64,000 nucleotides of DNA from RZZS01 sp964491785 (GCA_964491785.1 CAZBGS010000003.1:62001-126000), one strand, 5' to 3'; positions 24,678 to 33,835 are shown, counted from the first letter of the stretch. The notes: generated by a model not told the origin, from the letters alone. A program made the numbers and translations.

Positions 24678-26705
24678 TTATTCCATCGAGACATGAATCG
24701 CATGCACAGGTTGTTGTTGCAACCCGGCGAGTTTGGCACGGTAAACATAAACTCCTTCCAGAACCCGCTGAACATAATTGCGCGTTTCGTAGATCGGAAT
24801 GGTTTCTATCCAGTCTACCTCGTCCACTCCCGGCTTGCGAGGATCCCCGAATTCTCCTATCCAGCGGGAAACACGGCTTGGCCCGGCATTATAAGCGGCA
24901 AGAGCCAGAATATAGGAACCGTCGAATCTTTTTAGTAACTGCTCCATATAGGCTGACCCGATAATGACATTATGCTGCGGATTGGAAATCAGCCAGTCAG
25001 TTTCATGCCCGATCCCATACTTCCCGGCAACCTCTTTGCCCGTGGCAGGCATGACCTGCATCAACCCTCTGGCTCCGGCCGGACTTATCGCCCTGCTGTT
25101 AAAGGCGCTTTCCTGAAGCATCAGTGCATGCACGAAAGCCCATTCAAGCTTCACCGGACGCATAAGTTCCAGCCTTGTCGGAAAAGCATGGTCGGGTAAA
25201 ATCACATCCTCCCTGGCCGCTTTTTTGGCGATATTCACTGCTTCATGCGTATAGCCTGCTCTGGCGGCAAATTTGGCAAGCAGCGCATACTCTGCCGGCT
25301 CCTTTGCCATCTCCAGCATCGCGGCGATAAAGGAGCTGGCCTCTTCGTGCAAACCTGCCTCAGCCAGCACTTCCGCGGCCTGAACCATTTCCCTGCTGTT
25401 CCACCTGCTTTCTTCGGCCGCTCCGGGCGAAGGCTGAACCCCTCGGTCACCCCCACCTCTCCCGAGCTTTGAGGCAGCCAGTTGCCCGTAGAACGTTTCC
25501 GGATACCTCGCCGCCGCACCAAACCACGGAACCGATACATCATTCCTGCCAACCGCCTGAGCCGCAAGACCGGCCCAGTACGCCCCGCGTGACTTGCTAA
25601 GCGGGGTTGATACACCATTATACAGTTTCTCGAAATGCCCGAATGCTTCATAGGGTTTGTTCAACTTCCTCAAGGCTATCCAGCCCGCAAACCATTCCGC
25701 CTGAGCAAATGGCAACCCGCTTTGCTGCCTGTGCCCGGCCGCCAGTTGATAGGCGGTTTCATACCTGCCCTTCTCGAACATCCGCCTGGCGATTATATGG
25801 CGCTCCTTCCACCAGTCTTCAGGATTGAGCACCGATTCCGGCGGCGGCGCATTGCGCAGTATCTCAATCGCCCGGTCGTCGAGATCCTTCTTCCTGCGCC
25901 ATTTAAGCCTCTCATACTGCAGACCGGGATCGTTGACCAGACTGGCTGGAACCTTGGCGATCAGCCCCTCGACATTGCCCGTCCCTTCGGCCAGAGCAAT
26001 CCGCGCCTCCGCTAGCGCAATATAATCGCTCCCCAGAATAGCCGCGATTTTCCGCCCGTTTGTGTAATGGCCGGAGAGCAGCAGCTTGTCCAGACGCCTG
26101 ATATTGGATTGACGGTTGATATACTTGCCGTATTTCACAAGGAAATTCTGCTGTTGTAGTTGGGATATCAGCGCTTTCTCCCACCATTCGTTCAGAATCT
26201 CCTGCGCCTCTCCCCGGTGATCCAGCTTCAGAAGCGCCGCAAGATAGGCGTCCATACCATCCGGCGTAAGAGGCTTGTTCGACTTGAACCATGACACCAC
26301 CAGCGCCGGTGCCATGGATGGCGGAATGCTGGCCTCCGCCTGCCTGCGTATTTTTGATACCCCCGGCCATTCAGGGTTGTTCGAAATGAATGAAGCCATC
26401 CGCCCGAACTGCAGGCTCTTGTCCCCCTGCTGCAACACCATCCATTCGTGTAACCTGACCGCTACAGGATGGTTGAATTTATCCAGATAAGCAGTTGATT
26501 TGCCTTGCTTGACAGACTTTACGGACTCTATCAGCCTTTTCTTCTCAGCGGCCGGCATAACGCCTGACTCAAGCCTTGCCTGCGCGCTCGCCGGACTTGT
26601 CGCCGCAAGATAGCCCCATAAAATCGTCACAAAGGCAGAAATAATGACTTTATGTACAGTAGTTTTCTTGAAAGCGCATCGCCTTAGGTTTAATCTGACG
26701 AACAT
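24678..26705 (-). CDS. Soluble-type lytic murein transglycosylase
   Basis: A 675-residue periplasmic enzyme that cleaves peptidoglycan glycan strands to 1,6-anhydro products. The start at 26705 gives a basic N terminus and a signal peptide (about 15-45, ending 'ASPASAQA' in approximation); upstream reading would run into dapA. Superhelical alpha-solenoid repeats fill residues 50-480. The C-terminal catalytic domain has the Glu in 'ALMLQESAFNSRAISPAGAR', 'GLMQVMPATG' and 'ALAAYNAGPSRVSRW', canonical for the Slt family. It is divergent from dapA, the usual arrangement in alphaproteobacteria. Confidence 0.92.
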   Translation of the reverse strand: MFVRLNLRRCAFKKTTVHKVIISAFVTILWGYLAATSPASAQARLESGVMPAAEKKRLIESVKSVKQGKSTAYLDKFNHPVAVRLHEWMVLQQGDKSLQFGRMASFISNNPEWPGVSKIRRQAEASIPPSMAPALVVSWFKSNKPLTPDGMDAYLAALLKLDHRGEAQEILNEWWEKALISQLQQQNFLVKYGKYINRQSNIRRLDKLLLSGHYTNGRKIAAILGSDYIALAEARIALAEGTGNVEGLIAKVPASLVNDPGLQYERLKWRRKKDLDDRAIEILRNAPPPESVLNPEDWWKERHIIARRMFEKGRYETAYQLAAGHRQQSGLPFAQAEWFAGWIALRKLNKPYEAFGHFEKLYNGVSTPLSKSRGAYWAGLAAQAVGRNDVSVPWFGAAARYPETFYGQLAASKLGRGGGDRGVQPSPGAAEESRWNSREMVQAAEVLAEAGLHEEASSFIAAMLEMAKEPAEYALLAKFAARAGYTHEAVNIAKKAAREDVILPDHAFPTRLELMRPVKLEWAFVHALMLQESAFNSRAISPAGARGLMQVMPATGKEVAGKYGIGHETDWLISNPQHNVIIGSAYMEQLLKRFDGSYILALAAYNAGPSRVSRWIGEFGDPRKPGVDEVDWIETIPIYETRNYVQRVLEGVYVYRAKLAGLQQQPVHAIHVSME

Positions 26706-26750
26706 CTGCACTACCGCTTTTATAAACAGATTCACAATGGATGAATGATT

Positions 26751-27653
26751 ATGTTCAAGGGATACATTACCGCACTGATAACACCATTCAGGAACGGAGA
26801 AATAGACTGGAAAGCTTACGATAACCTTATCGAATGGCAAATCGAACAGGGGATAAGCGGTCTTGTCCCCTGCGGCACGACTGGCGAGTCTCCGACACTT
26901 TCTCATGACGAACATATGGCCGTGGTTAAACGCTGCGTTAATGTGGTTAATAAAAGAGTCCCCGTCATTGCGGGCACCGGTTCAAACTCGACCAGAGAGG
27001 CCGTCGGCCTCACGCGGCACGCGAAAGAAACCGGCGCTGACGCCGCCCTTGTGGTGACGCCTTATTATAACAAGCCTACCCAGGAAGGTCTCTATCAACA
27101 TTATAAAGTTATACAGGATTTAGGCTTGCCCGTTATTATCTATAATATCCCGGGCCGCAGCGTCATCGACATGAGCATCGATACGATGGCAAGACTTGCC
27201 GAACTTCCTTGTATAGTCGGTGTAAAGGATGCGACCAACGACCTGTCTCGCCCGCTGATGACCCGCACCCGCATAGGCGCGGATTTCTGCCAGCTCTCAG
27301 GCGAAGACGCTACAATCGGCGCCTTTCTCGCACAGGGTGGACACGGCTGCATATCCGTAACGGCAAATGTCGCTCCCGGTCTCTGCTCCGGACTGTTTGA
27401 CGCATGGGACAAGGGTGATCTGAAGACTTTCGCCGAAATCAGGGATCTCCTGGCCCCTCTTCACAAGGCACTGTTCTGCGAAACCAGCCCCGCGCCGGTG
27501 AAATATGCGGCAAGCGTCCTTGGCCTTTCCTCCTGCGAAATTCGCCTGCCATTGGTCGAGGCCAGCGCGAAGGCAAGGGAAACAGTCGATTTGGCTCTGG
27601 CCGCCACGGGAATCCTCCCCTCCGGCCAGCAGAAAATCAGCGCCCGCGCTTGA
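26751..27653 (+). CDS. dapA: 4-hydroxy-tetrahydrodipicolinate synthase
   Basis: Condenses pyruvate with aspartate semialdehyde, the first step to meso-diaminopimelate and lysine. A 300-residue TIM barrel with 'VPCGTTGESPTLSHDEH', the catalytic Tyr in 'VIIYNIPGRS' and the Schiff-base Lys in 'CIVGVKDATNDLSRP'. The start MFKG at 26751 is favoured by a GGA nine bases upstream; an in-frame ATG lies two codons earlier (26745). It is 13 bases upstream of smpB. MurE in this window carries the diaminopimelate motif, so this pathway feeds the cell wall. Confidence 0.95.
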   Translation: MFKGYITALITPFRNGEIDWKAYDNLIEWQIEQGISGLVPCGTTGESPTLSHDEHMAVVKRCVNVVNKRVPVIAGTGSNSTREAVGLTRHAKETGADAALVVTPYYNKPTQEGLYQHYKVIQDLGLPVIIYNIPGRSVIDMSIDTMARLAELPCIVGVKDATNDLSRPLMTRTRIGADFCQLSGEDATIGAFLAQGGHGCISVTANVAPGLCSGLFDAWDKGDLKTFAEIRDLLAPLHKALFCETSPAPVKYAASVLGLSSCEIRLPLVEASAKARETVDLALAATGILPSGQQKISARA

Positions 27654-27666
27654 TTTAAGGACGGGA

Positions 27667-28161
27667 ATGGCGAAGAAGAACAAAAACAAGGCGGGCATGT
27701 TGTCCACCAACGTGACCGTGGCCGACAACCGCCGCGCCCGCTTCGATTACCACATCGAGGAAAAATTCGAGGCGGGGATCGAGCTTGCCGGCACGGAAGT
27801 CAAATCGCTACGCCTCGGCCAGTGCAGCATCAACGAATCATATGTCGGCCCGAAAGGTAACGCCATCTACGTCTTCAACATGCAGATCCCCGAATACCAG
27901 CAGGCCGGACGCCACCTGCAGCACGAGCCTAAACGCCTTCGCAAACTCCTCCTGCGCCGCCGCGAGATCAACAAGCTCATCGGCTCGGTAACAAGAGAAG
28001 GCTATACCATAGTCCCTCTGCGGATCTACTTTAACGCCCGTGGAATTGCCAAAATGGAAATCGCTCTCGCCAAGGGCAAAAAACTGCACGACAAACGGGA
28101 AACCATCAAGCAGCGCGACTGGGGCCGCCAAAAACAAAAACTCCTCAAGGAAAAAGGCTAA
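27667..28161 (+). CDS. smpB: SsrA-binding protein SmpB
   Basis: A 164-residue partner of tmRNA in rescue of stalled ribosomes. The start ATG has AAGG six bases before it; the frame is open upstream through the end of dapA, but that is a shadow. The oligonucleotide-binding barrel is clear: 'NRRARFDYHIEEKFEAGIEL', 'GTEVKSLRLGQ', 'HEPKRLRKLLLRRREI' and 'IVPLRIYFNARG', followed by the basic tail '...HDKRETIKQRDWGRQKQKLL' (in part) that enters the decoding site. The dapA-smpB pair is typical of alphaproteobacteria. Confidence 0.96.
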   Translation: MAKKNKNKAGMLSTNVTVADNRRARFDYHIEEKFEAGIELAGTEVKSLRLGQCSINESYVGPKGNAIYVFNMQIPEYQQAGRHLQHEPKRLRKLLLRRREINKLIGSVTREGYTIVPLRIYFNARGIAKMEIALAKGKKLHDKRETIKQRDWGRQKQKLLKEKG

Positions 28162-28189
28162 CGCACCCTCTTCCCGAACAGAACTCTCC

Positions 28190-28212
28190 ATCCTGAACGA
28201 AAGCGAAGGATC
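28190..28212. repeat. GAAGGATC-type repeat element before the SOD gene
   Basis: The sequence ATCCTGAACGAA followed by AGCGAAGGATC ends in AGCGAAGGATC, the same 11 bases as the right arm of the hairpin at 28941-28951 after the SOD gene. It resembles the short dispersed repeats of the 'ATCCTGAGCGAAGTCGAAGGAT' type seen in many proteobacteria. Confidence 0.4.
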
Positions 28213-28294
28213 AATGATGACACAGACCCTTGCCAAAACTTCTCCTGATAGTAATTTCTTAATTAATAAAACCACTTGCAAGAAAGGGCCTGTA

Positions 28295-28903
28295 ATGACA
28301 TTCAAACTCGACGATCTGCCTTATCCTTATGATGCGCTGCAGCCATACATGTCCGCGGAAACTCTTGAATTCCACCATGACAAGCACCACAAGGCCTATA
28401 TCGACAAAGCCAATGAACTGATCAAAGGCTCGGGATACGAAGGCAGGCCGCTCGAAGTCGTAATCGCCGACACCTTCCAGAACGGCAATTCCGCCCTCTT
28501 TAACAATGCCGGCCAGCACTGGAATCATATGAACTTTTGGAAATGGATGAAACCCGGCGGCGGCGGCGGCGGCGGCGTTTTACCTGAACCGCTCCGGAAA
28601 GCTATCGGCGAAAGCTTCGGCGACTATGACACCTTCCGGGGCCAGTTCATAAACGCAGGAATGACGCAATTCGGTTCAGGATGGTGCTGGCTGGTCATAG
28701 GCTCTGACGGCAGGCTTGAAATAATGAAAACCCCGAATGCCGAAAATCCCGTAGCCCACGGCAAGACCGCCCTGCTTGGATGCGATGTCTGGGAACACAG
28801 CTACTACATCGACTACCGCAACGCCCGCCAGAAATATCTGGAGGCTTTTATCGATAATCTCGTCAACTGGGACTTCGTCGCCGAACTGCACGAAAAAACC
28901 TGA
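28295..28903 (+). CDS. sodB: Superoxide dismutase, iron type
   Basis: A 202-residue cytoplasmic enzyme that dismutates superoxide. Metal ligands are present: His in 'LEFHHDKHHKAYID', His in 'NAGQHWNHMNFW', and Asp and His in 'GCDVWEHSYYIDYRNARQ'. 'FGSGWCWLV' and '...EIMKTPNAENP' favour iron over manganese. The start at 28295 has AAAGGG six bases upstream; an upstream ATG at 28214 in frame would add 27 residues with no homology. Residues after 'WMKP' form a run of seven glycines coded by seven GGC codons (28556-28576), longer than the usual four. Confidence 0.93.
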   Translation: MTFKLDDLPYPYDALQPYMSAETLEFHHDKHHKAYIDKANELIKGSGYEGRPLEVVIADTFQNGNSALFNNAGQHWNHMNFWKWMKPGGGGGGGVLPEPLRKAIGESFGDYDTFRGQFINAGMTQFGSGWCWLVIGSDGRLEIMKTPNAENPVAHGKTALLGCDVWEHSYYIDYRNARQKYLEAFIDNLVNWDFVAELHEKT

Positions 28904-28918
28904 AAACGCCCGCTTGCA

Positions 28919-28953
28919 GAGATCCTTCGCCTCCCTCTCCAGCGAAGGATCTC
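28919..28953. terminator. Strong hairpin between convergent sodB and secF
   Basis: GAGATCCTTCGC (28919-28930) and GCGAAGGATCTC (28942-28953) form a perfect 12-bp stem with an 11-base loop. No T-tract directly follows on the plus side (TTTTTT comes 18 bases later); on the minus side GCGTTTTC follows. It stands between two convergent genes and probably ends both. The arms share AGCGAAGGATC with the element at 28190-28212. Confidence 0.6.
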
Positions 28954-28973
28954 AAAATGTAGCAACTGATTTT

Positions 28974-29915
28974 TTATACAGCCGCCGCCTGCTTTGTTTT
29001 CCGTCCTTCCGGATCCCGCAGGTTCATGTAAAGCAACAATGGCGTGGCGACAAATTCGGTCGAATATGTGCCGATACCGATACCTATAATAAGCGCGTTG
29101 ACAAAGCTGCGGATAACCTCTCCGCCCAGAAACCAGAGCGCACCGAGCGATAACAAAGTCGTAAACGACGTCATCAGCGAACGGTTCAGCGTCTGGTTGA
29201 TCGACAGATTGAAAATATCCCGAAGCAGCATTTTCTTGAATTTGCGCAGATTTTCCCGAACACGGTCAAAAATAACGACCGTGTCATTGATCGAATAACC
29301 GGCGACCATCAGAATCGCCGCCATCGTCGACAGATCGAACTGCCATTGCATCACGGAGAAAAGACCGACCGTTACGATCATATCATGAGCAAGCGCCGCC
29401 ACAGCCGCCACGCCGAACTGCCATTCGAACCTGAACCATATGTATACGAGTATCCCGATCAGAGCCAGAACCGATGCGAACATGCCCTGACGCTTTAGCT
29501 CTTCTCCGACCTGCGGCCCGACGAATTCGGTTCTGCGGAAACTCACATTCTCATCGCCGTAAAGCCCGCCTATCGCGTCATGCACCGCGGCTATGGCCGC
29601 CTGCTGCGCCTCTGGCCCGCCTTCCTGCTGCGCCATCCGGATCAGCAGTTCATTGGCCCTGCCGAACTCCTGTATCTGGATATCTCCCAGTCCAAGCCTG
29701 TTTAACGTGCCCCTTAACGTTCCAAGTTCCGGAGGCTCGGCAAGACGCAGCTCGATCAGGGTACCCCCGGTAAAATCGATGCCGAAGTTCAATCCTTTCA
29801 CGGCAATGCTTCCGATCGATCCTCCCACCAGAAGTATCGAAAAGGCGAACGCGATAAAGCGCAGCCGTATAAAATCAATTTTCGTATCGTCAGGAACCAG
29901 CTTTAAGCGAAACAT
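28974..29915 (-). CDS. secF: Protein translocase subunit SecF
   Basis: A 313-residue inner-membrane protein with six helices; works with SecD and YajC to drive preproteins through SecYEG with the proton gradient. 'GLNFGIDFTGGTLIELRL' near residue 40 is the SecF signature, and 'AGYSINDTVVIFDRVRENL' is in the fourth helix region. The periplasmic loop lies between. It follows secD by 11 bases. Confidence 0.96.
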   Translation of the reverse strand: MFRLKLVPDDTKIDFIRLRFIAFAFSILLVGGSIGSIAVKGLNFGIDFTGGTLIELRLAEPPELGTLRGTLNRLGLGDIQIQEFGRANELLIRMAQQEGGPEAQQAAIAAVHDAIGGLYGDENVSFRRTEFVGPQVGEELKRQGMFASVLALIGILVYIWFRFEWQFGVAAVAALAHDMIVTVGLFSVMQWQFDLSTMAAILMVAGYSINDTVVIFDRVRENLRKFKKMLLRDIFNLSINQTLNRSLMTSFTTLLSLGALWFLGGEVIRSFVNALIIGIGIGTYSTEFVATPLLLYMNLRDPEGRKTKQAAAV

Positions 29916-29926
29916 TTTGTTCTCTT

Positions 29927-31495
29927 CTATACATTAAGGGACGAAGGTTTTTTTCTGTGCAGCCAGGTGACCACTAACAGACGTGTCAGCATGATCGAGG
30001 AAAACAGCGAAGTCACTATGCCGATGGCCGTGGTAACCGCAAACCCCTTGATCGGCCCCGTGCCAAAGGAAAACAGAATGGCGGCGGCGATCAGAGTTGT
30101 CAGGTTGGCATCTATAATAGTACTCATCACTTCCCGGTAACCGGCATCAACCGCCGCTATCGGCGATCTGCCTGCCTTTATCTCCTCTCGTATCCGCTCG
30201 AAAATAAGAACGTTGGAATCGACAGCCATGCCCATGGTAAGCACTATCCCGGCGATACCCGGCAATGTAAGGGTAGCCTGCAACGCCGAAAGAAAAGCAA
30301 AGATCATGATGATATTAAGGAAAAGGGCAATATCGGCAAGTAAACCGAAAAATCCGTAGGACAGAATCATAAAAACAATCACCAGCCCGAACGCGAACAG
30401 ACTGGCTTTCTTTCCTGCTTCCACCGAGTCCTCTCCCAGCGACGGGCCAACAGTCCTTTCCTCCATAACTATAAGCTCCGCCGGAAGCGCGCCCGCGCGC
30501 AGCAGCAGCGCCAGATCGTTTGCCTCCTGAATTGTGAAATTGCCAGAAATCTGGCCGCTCCCGCCGCAAATCGGTTCATTGATATTGGGAGCGGTAATGA
30601 TCTCGTCATCCAGCACGATAGCAAAAGGCTTGTCGACATTGCCGCGGGTAATATCGCAAAATTTCTTCGCCCCGATCCTGTTGAACCGGAAACAAACCGC
30701 CGGCCTGCCATACTGGTCCGGACAATAGCTGGCGCTCTCCAGCATATCCCCGGTAAGCAGCTCCCTCCGGTTGATCGCAATGCTCTGCATCGGATTATTG
30801 GCAAAAGGCACGACTCTGGCGCTGGCCCCCGGACGCTTTCCCTCGCTCACGCTTTCATCGACAAGATGGAAGGTCATTTTCGCGGTTTTGCCAAGCAGAT
30901 CCTTGATCCTTTGCGGATCGTCCACGCCCGGAAGCTGTATCAGAATCCTGTCGTCGCCCTGACGCTGGATAATCGGTTCCCGCGTTCCGGTCTCGTCGAT
31001 ACGCCGCCTGACTATTTCAATCGACTGGGAAAGCGTCTGGTCGGTAATTTCGCTAATAATAGAATCGGTAAAGACGGCCTCCACCACCCCGCCGGAAGCA
31101 GTGGTGACTTCCAGTCCCGGCTGGCTGGAACGGATTATCTTGCGAACCGCCTCGGCGTCATTCGTGTCCCGGAGAGTTACCCTCACGCCCCCCTGCGGCA
31201 GTGCGGCTATGCGTGTATAACCAATTTTTCTATCCCTGAGCTCCGGCCTGATCGCCTGCAAAATACTATCCGATCTCGCGCGTATGACGCTTTTGATATC
31301 GGCCTGCAACAGAATATGCGACCCCCCTTGCAGGTCAAGCCCGAGATTGACTGTCTCCGTAGGCGCCCAGGAAGGTAAATTCTCCTGCAGCCATAACCTT
31401 GCCCTCTCGGGCAATACGTTCGGCGCGCTGTATAACAGGCCGAGAACGCACACAACTATAATGGCGATAACTTTCCATCTGGCCAGATAAACCAT
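29927..31495 (-). CDS. secD: Protein translocase subunit SecD
   Basis: A 522-residue inner-membrane protein, the usual length in alphaproteobacteria. One N-terminal helix, then 'LGLDLQGGSHILLQADI' (about 52-68), the large periplasmic P1 domain, and the C-terminal five-helix block with 'GMAVDSNVLIFERIREE'. Starts three bases after yajC, so the three genes are one operon yajC-secD-secF. Confidence 0.96.
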   Translation of the reverse strand: MVYLARWKVIAIIVVCVLGLLYSAPNVLPERARLWLQENLPSWAPTETVNLGLDLQGGSHILLQADIKSVIRARSDSILQAIRPELRDRKIGYTRIAALPQGGVRVTLRDTNDAEAVRKIIRSSQPGLEVTTASGGVVEAVFTDSIISEITDQTLSQSIEIVRRRIDETGTREPIIQRQGDDRILIQLPGVDDPQRIKDLLGKTAKMTFHLVDESVSEGKRPGASARVVPFANNPMQSIAINRRELLTGDMLESASYCPDQYGRPAVCFRFNRIGAKKFCDITRGNVDKPFAIVLDDEIITAPNINEPICGGSGQISGNFTIQEANDLALLLRAGALPAELIVMEERTVGPSLGEDSVEAGKKASLFAFGLVIVFMILSYGFFGLLADIALFLNIIMIFAFLSALQATLTLPGIAGIVLTMGMAVDSNVLIFERIREEIKAGRSPIAAVDAGYREVMSTIIDANLTTLIAAAILFSFGTGPIKGFAVTTAIGIVTSLFSSIMLTRLLVVTWLHRKKPSSLNV

Positions 31496-31498
31496 GAA

Positions 31499-31927
31499 CT
31501 ACTTGCCTCTTTTTTTGGTAACCTTGGTTTCCTTGGTTTCTTTGCTTTCTTTTTCCCTGGAGTCTTTCCCGCCCTTAGTTTCCACCGGAGCAAGAATGCT
31601 GCCGCGAGTCTGCACCGTCGAGCGCAACGCCGTAACCTTCAAATCGTTGCCAAGGTTGACTATTACCTCGTTTTCATTAACCACTTTTTCGATTTTACCG
31701 ATCAGTCCGCCGCCAGTCACGATTTCATCGCCTTTTTTTAGCGAATCCAGCATCGCCTTGTGTTCCTTGAACCTTTTCTGTTGCGGCAGTATCAGCAGCA
31801 CGTAAAAGAGCACCACCAGAACCAGCACAAGCCCCATATTCCAGGCGAAAGCCTCCCATGCCTCCGGCTGTGTTCCCACCGCAGTGGCCGAAGCTTCGCT
31901 TGCCGCATAGGCCGCAGATATCAACAT
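31499..31927 (-). CDS. yajC: Preprotein translocase accessory protein YajC
   Basis: A 142-residue single-helix membrane protein of the SecDF-YajC complex. The start at 31927 is fixed by AAAGGAG nine bases upstream; the frame is open to 32011 but without a ribosome site. The helix 'MGLVLVLVVLFYVLLILPQQ' (about 31-50) is followed by the family motif 'KRFKEHKAMLDSLKKGDEIV' and 'TGGGLIGKI'. The last 25 residues are an unusual Lys/Glu/Thr-rich tail with the K-E-T-K-E-T-K repeat. Divergent from the ATPase gene with 88 bases between. Confidence 0.93.
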   Translation of the reverse strand: MLISAAYAASEASATAVGTQPEAWEAFAWNMGLVLVLVVLFYVLLILPQQKRFKEHKAMLDSLKKGDEIVTGGGLIGKIEKVVNENEVIVNLGNDLKVTALRSTVQTRGSILAPVETKGGKDSREKESKETKETKVTKKRGK

Positions 31928-32015
31928 GTCGGGATGCTCCTTTATTATTGCGTTAACAGTGATTATCATGCGGACTATAACGCGCTTCTTACCAAAGGCA
32001 AGAGTTACCAAAAAA

Positions 32016-32897
32016 ATGAGCAGACAACCCGGTGAAGAAATTCTGCCTTATCTCGAAAGAATTACCGCCGCCCTGGAGCGTCAGGTGAGCATTCTCCGCC
32101 CCCGGCAGCCCGACTGGCGAGCTTCAAACGCCTGGATATGGCATGCCGCGCAGATGCACCTCAAACCCGTGAGACAAACCGGCGCCCTGCCTCTGGAGAT
32201 GCTGGTAGGCATTGAGCAACAGGCGGATACGCTTATGCAGAACACCCGGCAGTTCGCCGAAGGCTTCAGCGCCAATAACGCTCTGCTCTGGGGCGCTCGC
32301 GGCATGGGCAAAAGCTCGCTGGTCAAGTCAGTCCATGCCAAAGTGGTCAAGGAAGCCAGAACCCCGCTTGTACTGATTGAAATTTTCAGGGAGGAAATCG
32401 CAACCTTACCCGATCTTCTCGATTTGCTGCGCGAGAAAAGCGACAAACGATTTCTGCTATACTGCGACGACCTGTCTTTCAGTGAACAGGATAATACTTA
32501 TAAGTCTTTGAAAGTAGTACTCGAAGGCGGCATTGAGACACGTCCGGACAATGTATTGTTTTACGCCACCTCCAACCGCCGCCACCTGATCCCCCGCTCC
32601 ATGATAGAGAACGAAAGCGGATCGGCGATTCATCCGGCCGAGAGCACAGAAGAAAAAGTCTCTCTCTCCGACCGCTTTGGCTTGTGGCTTGGCTTCTACC
32701 CCTGTTCGCAGGAAGAATATCTTCTAATGATCGACCGCTACGCCGGGATGATTGGCATTCCGACAAGAAAAGAGCTTTTGCACACCCAGGCGCTCGAATG
32801 GGCCCAGACCAGAGGAGCGCGTTCCGGACGCGTCGCCTGGCAATTCATCCAGAACCTCGCCGGCAGACACGAACTGAAAATAGCTCTTCAAAATTAA
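32016..32897 (+). CDS. DUF815-type AAA+ ATPase
   Basis: A 293-residue ATPase of the family that in alphaproteobacteria regularly sits between yajC and the NlpD-like gene. The Walker A motif is 'LLWGARGMGKSSLVKSV' (about 84-100) and Walker B is 'RFLLYCDDLSF'; 'NVLFYATSNRRHLIPRSM' is the sensor region. The start at 32016 was chosen; the frame is open upstream into the yajC promoter. Function is unknown. Two unknown genes follow on the same strand. Confidence 0.88.
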   Translation: MSRQPGEEILPYLERITAALERQVSILRPRQPDWRASNAWIWHAAQMHLKPVRQTGALPLEMLVGIEQQADTLMQNTRQFAEGFSANNALLWGARGMGKSSLVKSVHAKVVKEARTPLVLIEIFREEIATLPDLLDLLREKSDKRFLLYCDDLSFSEQDNTYKSLKVVLEGGIETRPDNVLFYATSNRRHLIPRSMIENESGSAIHPAESTEEKVSLSDRFGLWLGFYPCSQEEYLLMIDRYAGMIGIPTRKELLHTQALEWAQTRGARSGRVAWQFIQNLAGRHELKIALQN

Positions 32898-32960
32898 ACT
32901 TGCTTTGTAATTTTTTCAGACATAGCCTTGAGTAAATTATAAAATTACAGGCAGGTAAAC

Positions 32961-33341
32961 ATGTCCATTACGACAAGAAAAATTCATTATCATAGTCCTC
33001 TAAATTTCAAAAAGGCTCTTAGACTGGCCGAAGCCTTCAGAAAAGTTGCCAACGGCAATCACGGCGGCATTCTTTGTTACGGCATTCGCAGGAAAGGGTG
33101 GGATGAGCAAAGCATGGACAGCCTTTATCCGAAGCTGCAACTGGATTTGTTTCTATCTCGTGACGTCAGGATTACCGCATATTGCTATAACGAGGAAAAG
33201 GATGAGACCGGCAGCATGGTGCTTGTCGACAGAATATCTGCCGCTCCCGTAATATCAATCGATGAAAGCAGGTTAAATGATCTGCAAAAGTTCTGCGCTT
33301 CTCACTATATCGACCTGAAGGAAAGCCCTGGACTTTCATAA
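32961..33341 (+). CDS. Hypothetical protein, 126 aa
   Basis: Not recognised. Starts 63 bases after the ATPase gene with AGG ten bases before the ATG (CAGGTAAACATG). Hydrophilic, no signal peptide or membrane helix, four cysteines and several tyrosines ('CYGIRRKGWDEQSMDSLYPK'). The composition is that of a soluble globular protein. It and the next gene interrupt the gene order usual for this region, where the ATPase is followed by the NlpD-like gene. Confidence 0.6.
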   Translation: MSITTRKIHYHSPLNFKKALRLAEAFRKVANGNHGGILCYGIRRKGWDEQSMDSLYPKLQLDLFLSRDVRITAYCYNEEKDETGSMVLVDRISAAPVISIDESRLNDLQKFCASHYIDLKESPGLS

Positions 33342-33375
33342 CCCGGTACAATTTACAGGATCCGAAATTAGTTTG

Positions 33376-33383
33376 TTAACCAT
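33376..33383 (+). promoter_or_regulatory. Possible CtrA half-type site TTAACCAT
   Basis: TTAACCAT, the single-motif form reported for some CtrA targets in Caulobacter, lies 36 bases before the ATG of the gene at 33419, where a promoter element would be expected. An eight-base match can occur by chance. Confidence 0.3.
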
Positions 33384-33418
33384 TCTTATGGTAATATCTT
33401 TTTGAAAGGTAGAAACCA

Positions 33419-33835
33419 ATGGATGAAAAAACCGGAACTGAAATAATCAAGGATCTTCATATCATCGAATACGACCAAGATGGTCGCCCCCGGATGGTTT
33501 CTGGCGACGAATATCTTGCAGAACGAGAAAAAGGAAATAGTTCTCTTAAAAGTGAATGGACTGCTGCCGCAGACCCTGATAGCACCAGGCTTGAAATTCT
33601 TGGCGTCGATGGCAAGGAATTAAGCCAGGGCATAGGCTGGAAAACCGCTGCGAAAATGATTTTTAACGCCGCAGCCACCTTTACGCCGTCGCCTGGCGGC
33701 TTGGATGTCGATACCAGGACAGCCCTGAAAGACGGCGGAAACGTGAATGAGCAGCCCAACAGAAGCCCGGTGCCCCCGCCAGCCAATCCATTAATGGACA
33801 ATAGTAATATTTTCCAGTTTAAAATGGATTACTAG
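33419..33835 (+). CDS. Hypothetical protein, 138 aa
   Basis: Not recognised. GAAAGG stands eight bases before the ATG. The first 60 residues are acidic; 'IGWKTAAKMIFNAAATFTPS' is a short amphipathic or weakly hydrophobic segment, and the last 45 residues are rich in Pro and Asn and look disordered. No signal peptide. A possible CtrA site lies upstream. It converges on the NlpD-like gene 21 bases away. Confidence 0.6.
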   Translation: MDEKTGTEIIKDLHIIEYDQDGRPRMVSGDEYLAEREKGNSSLKSEWTAAADPDSTRLEILGVDGKELSQGIGWKTAAKMIFNAAATFTPSPGGLDVDTRTALKDGGNVNEQPNRSPVPPPANPLMDNSNIFQFKMDY

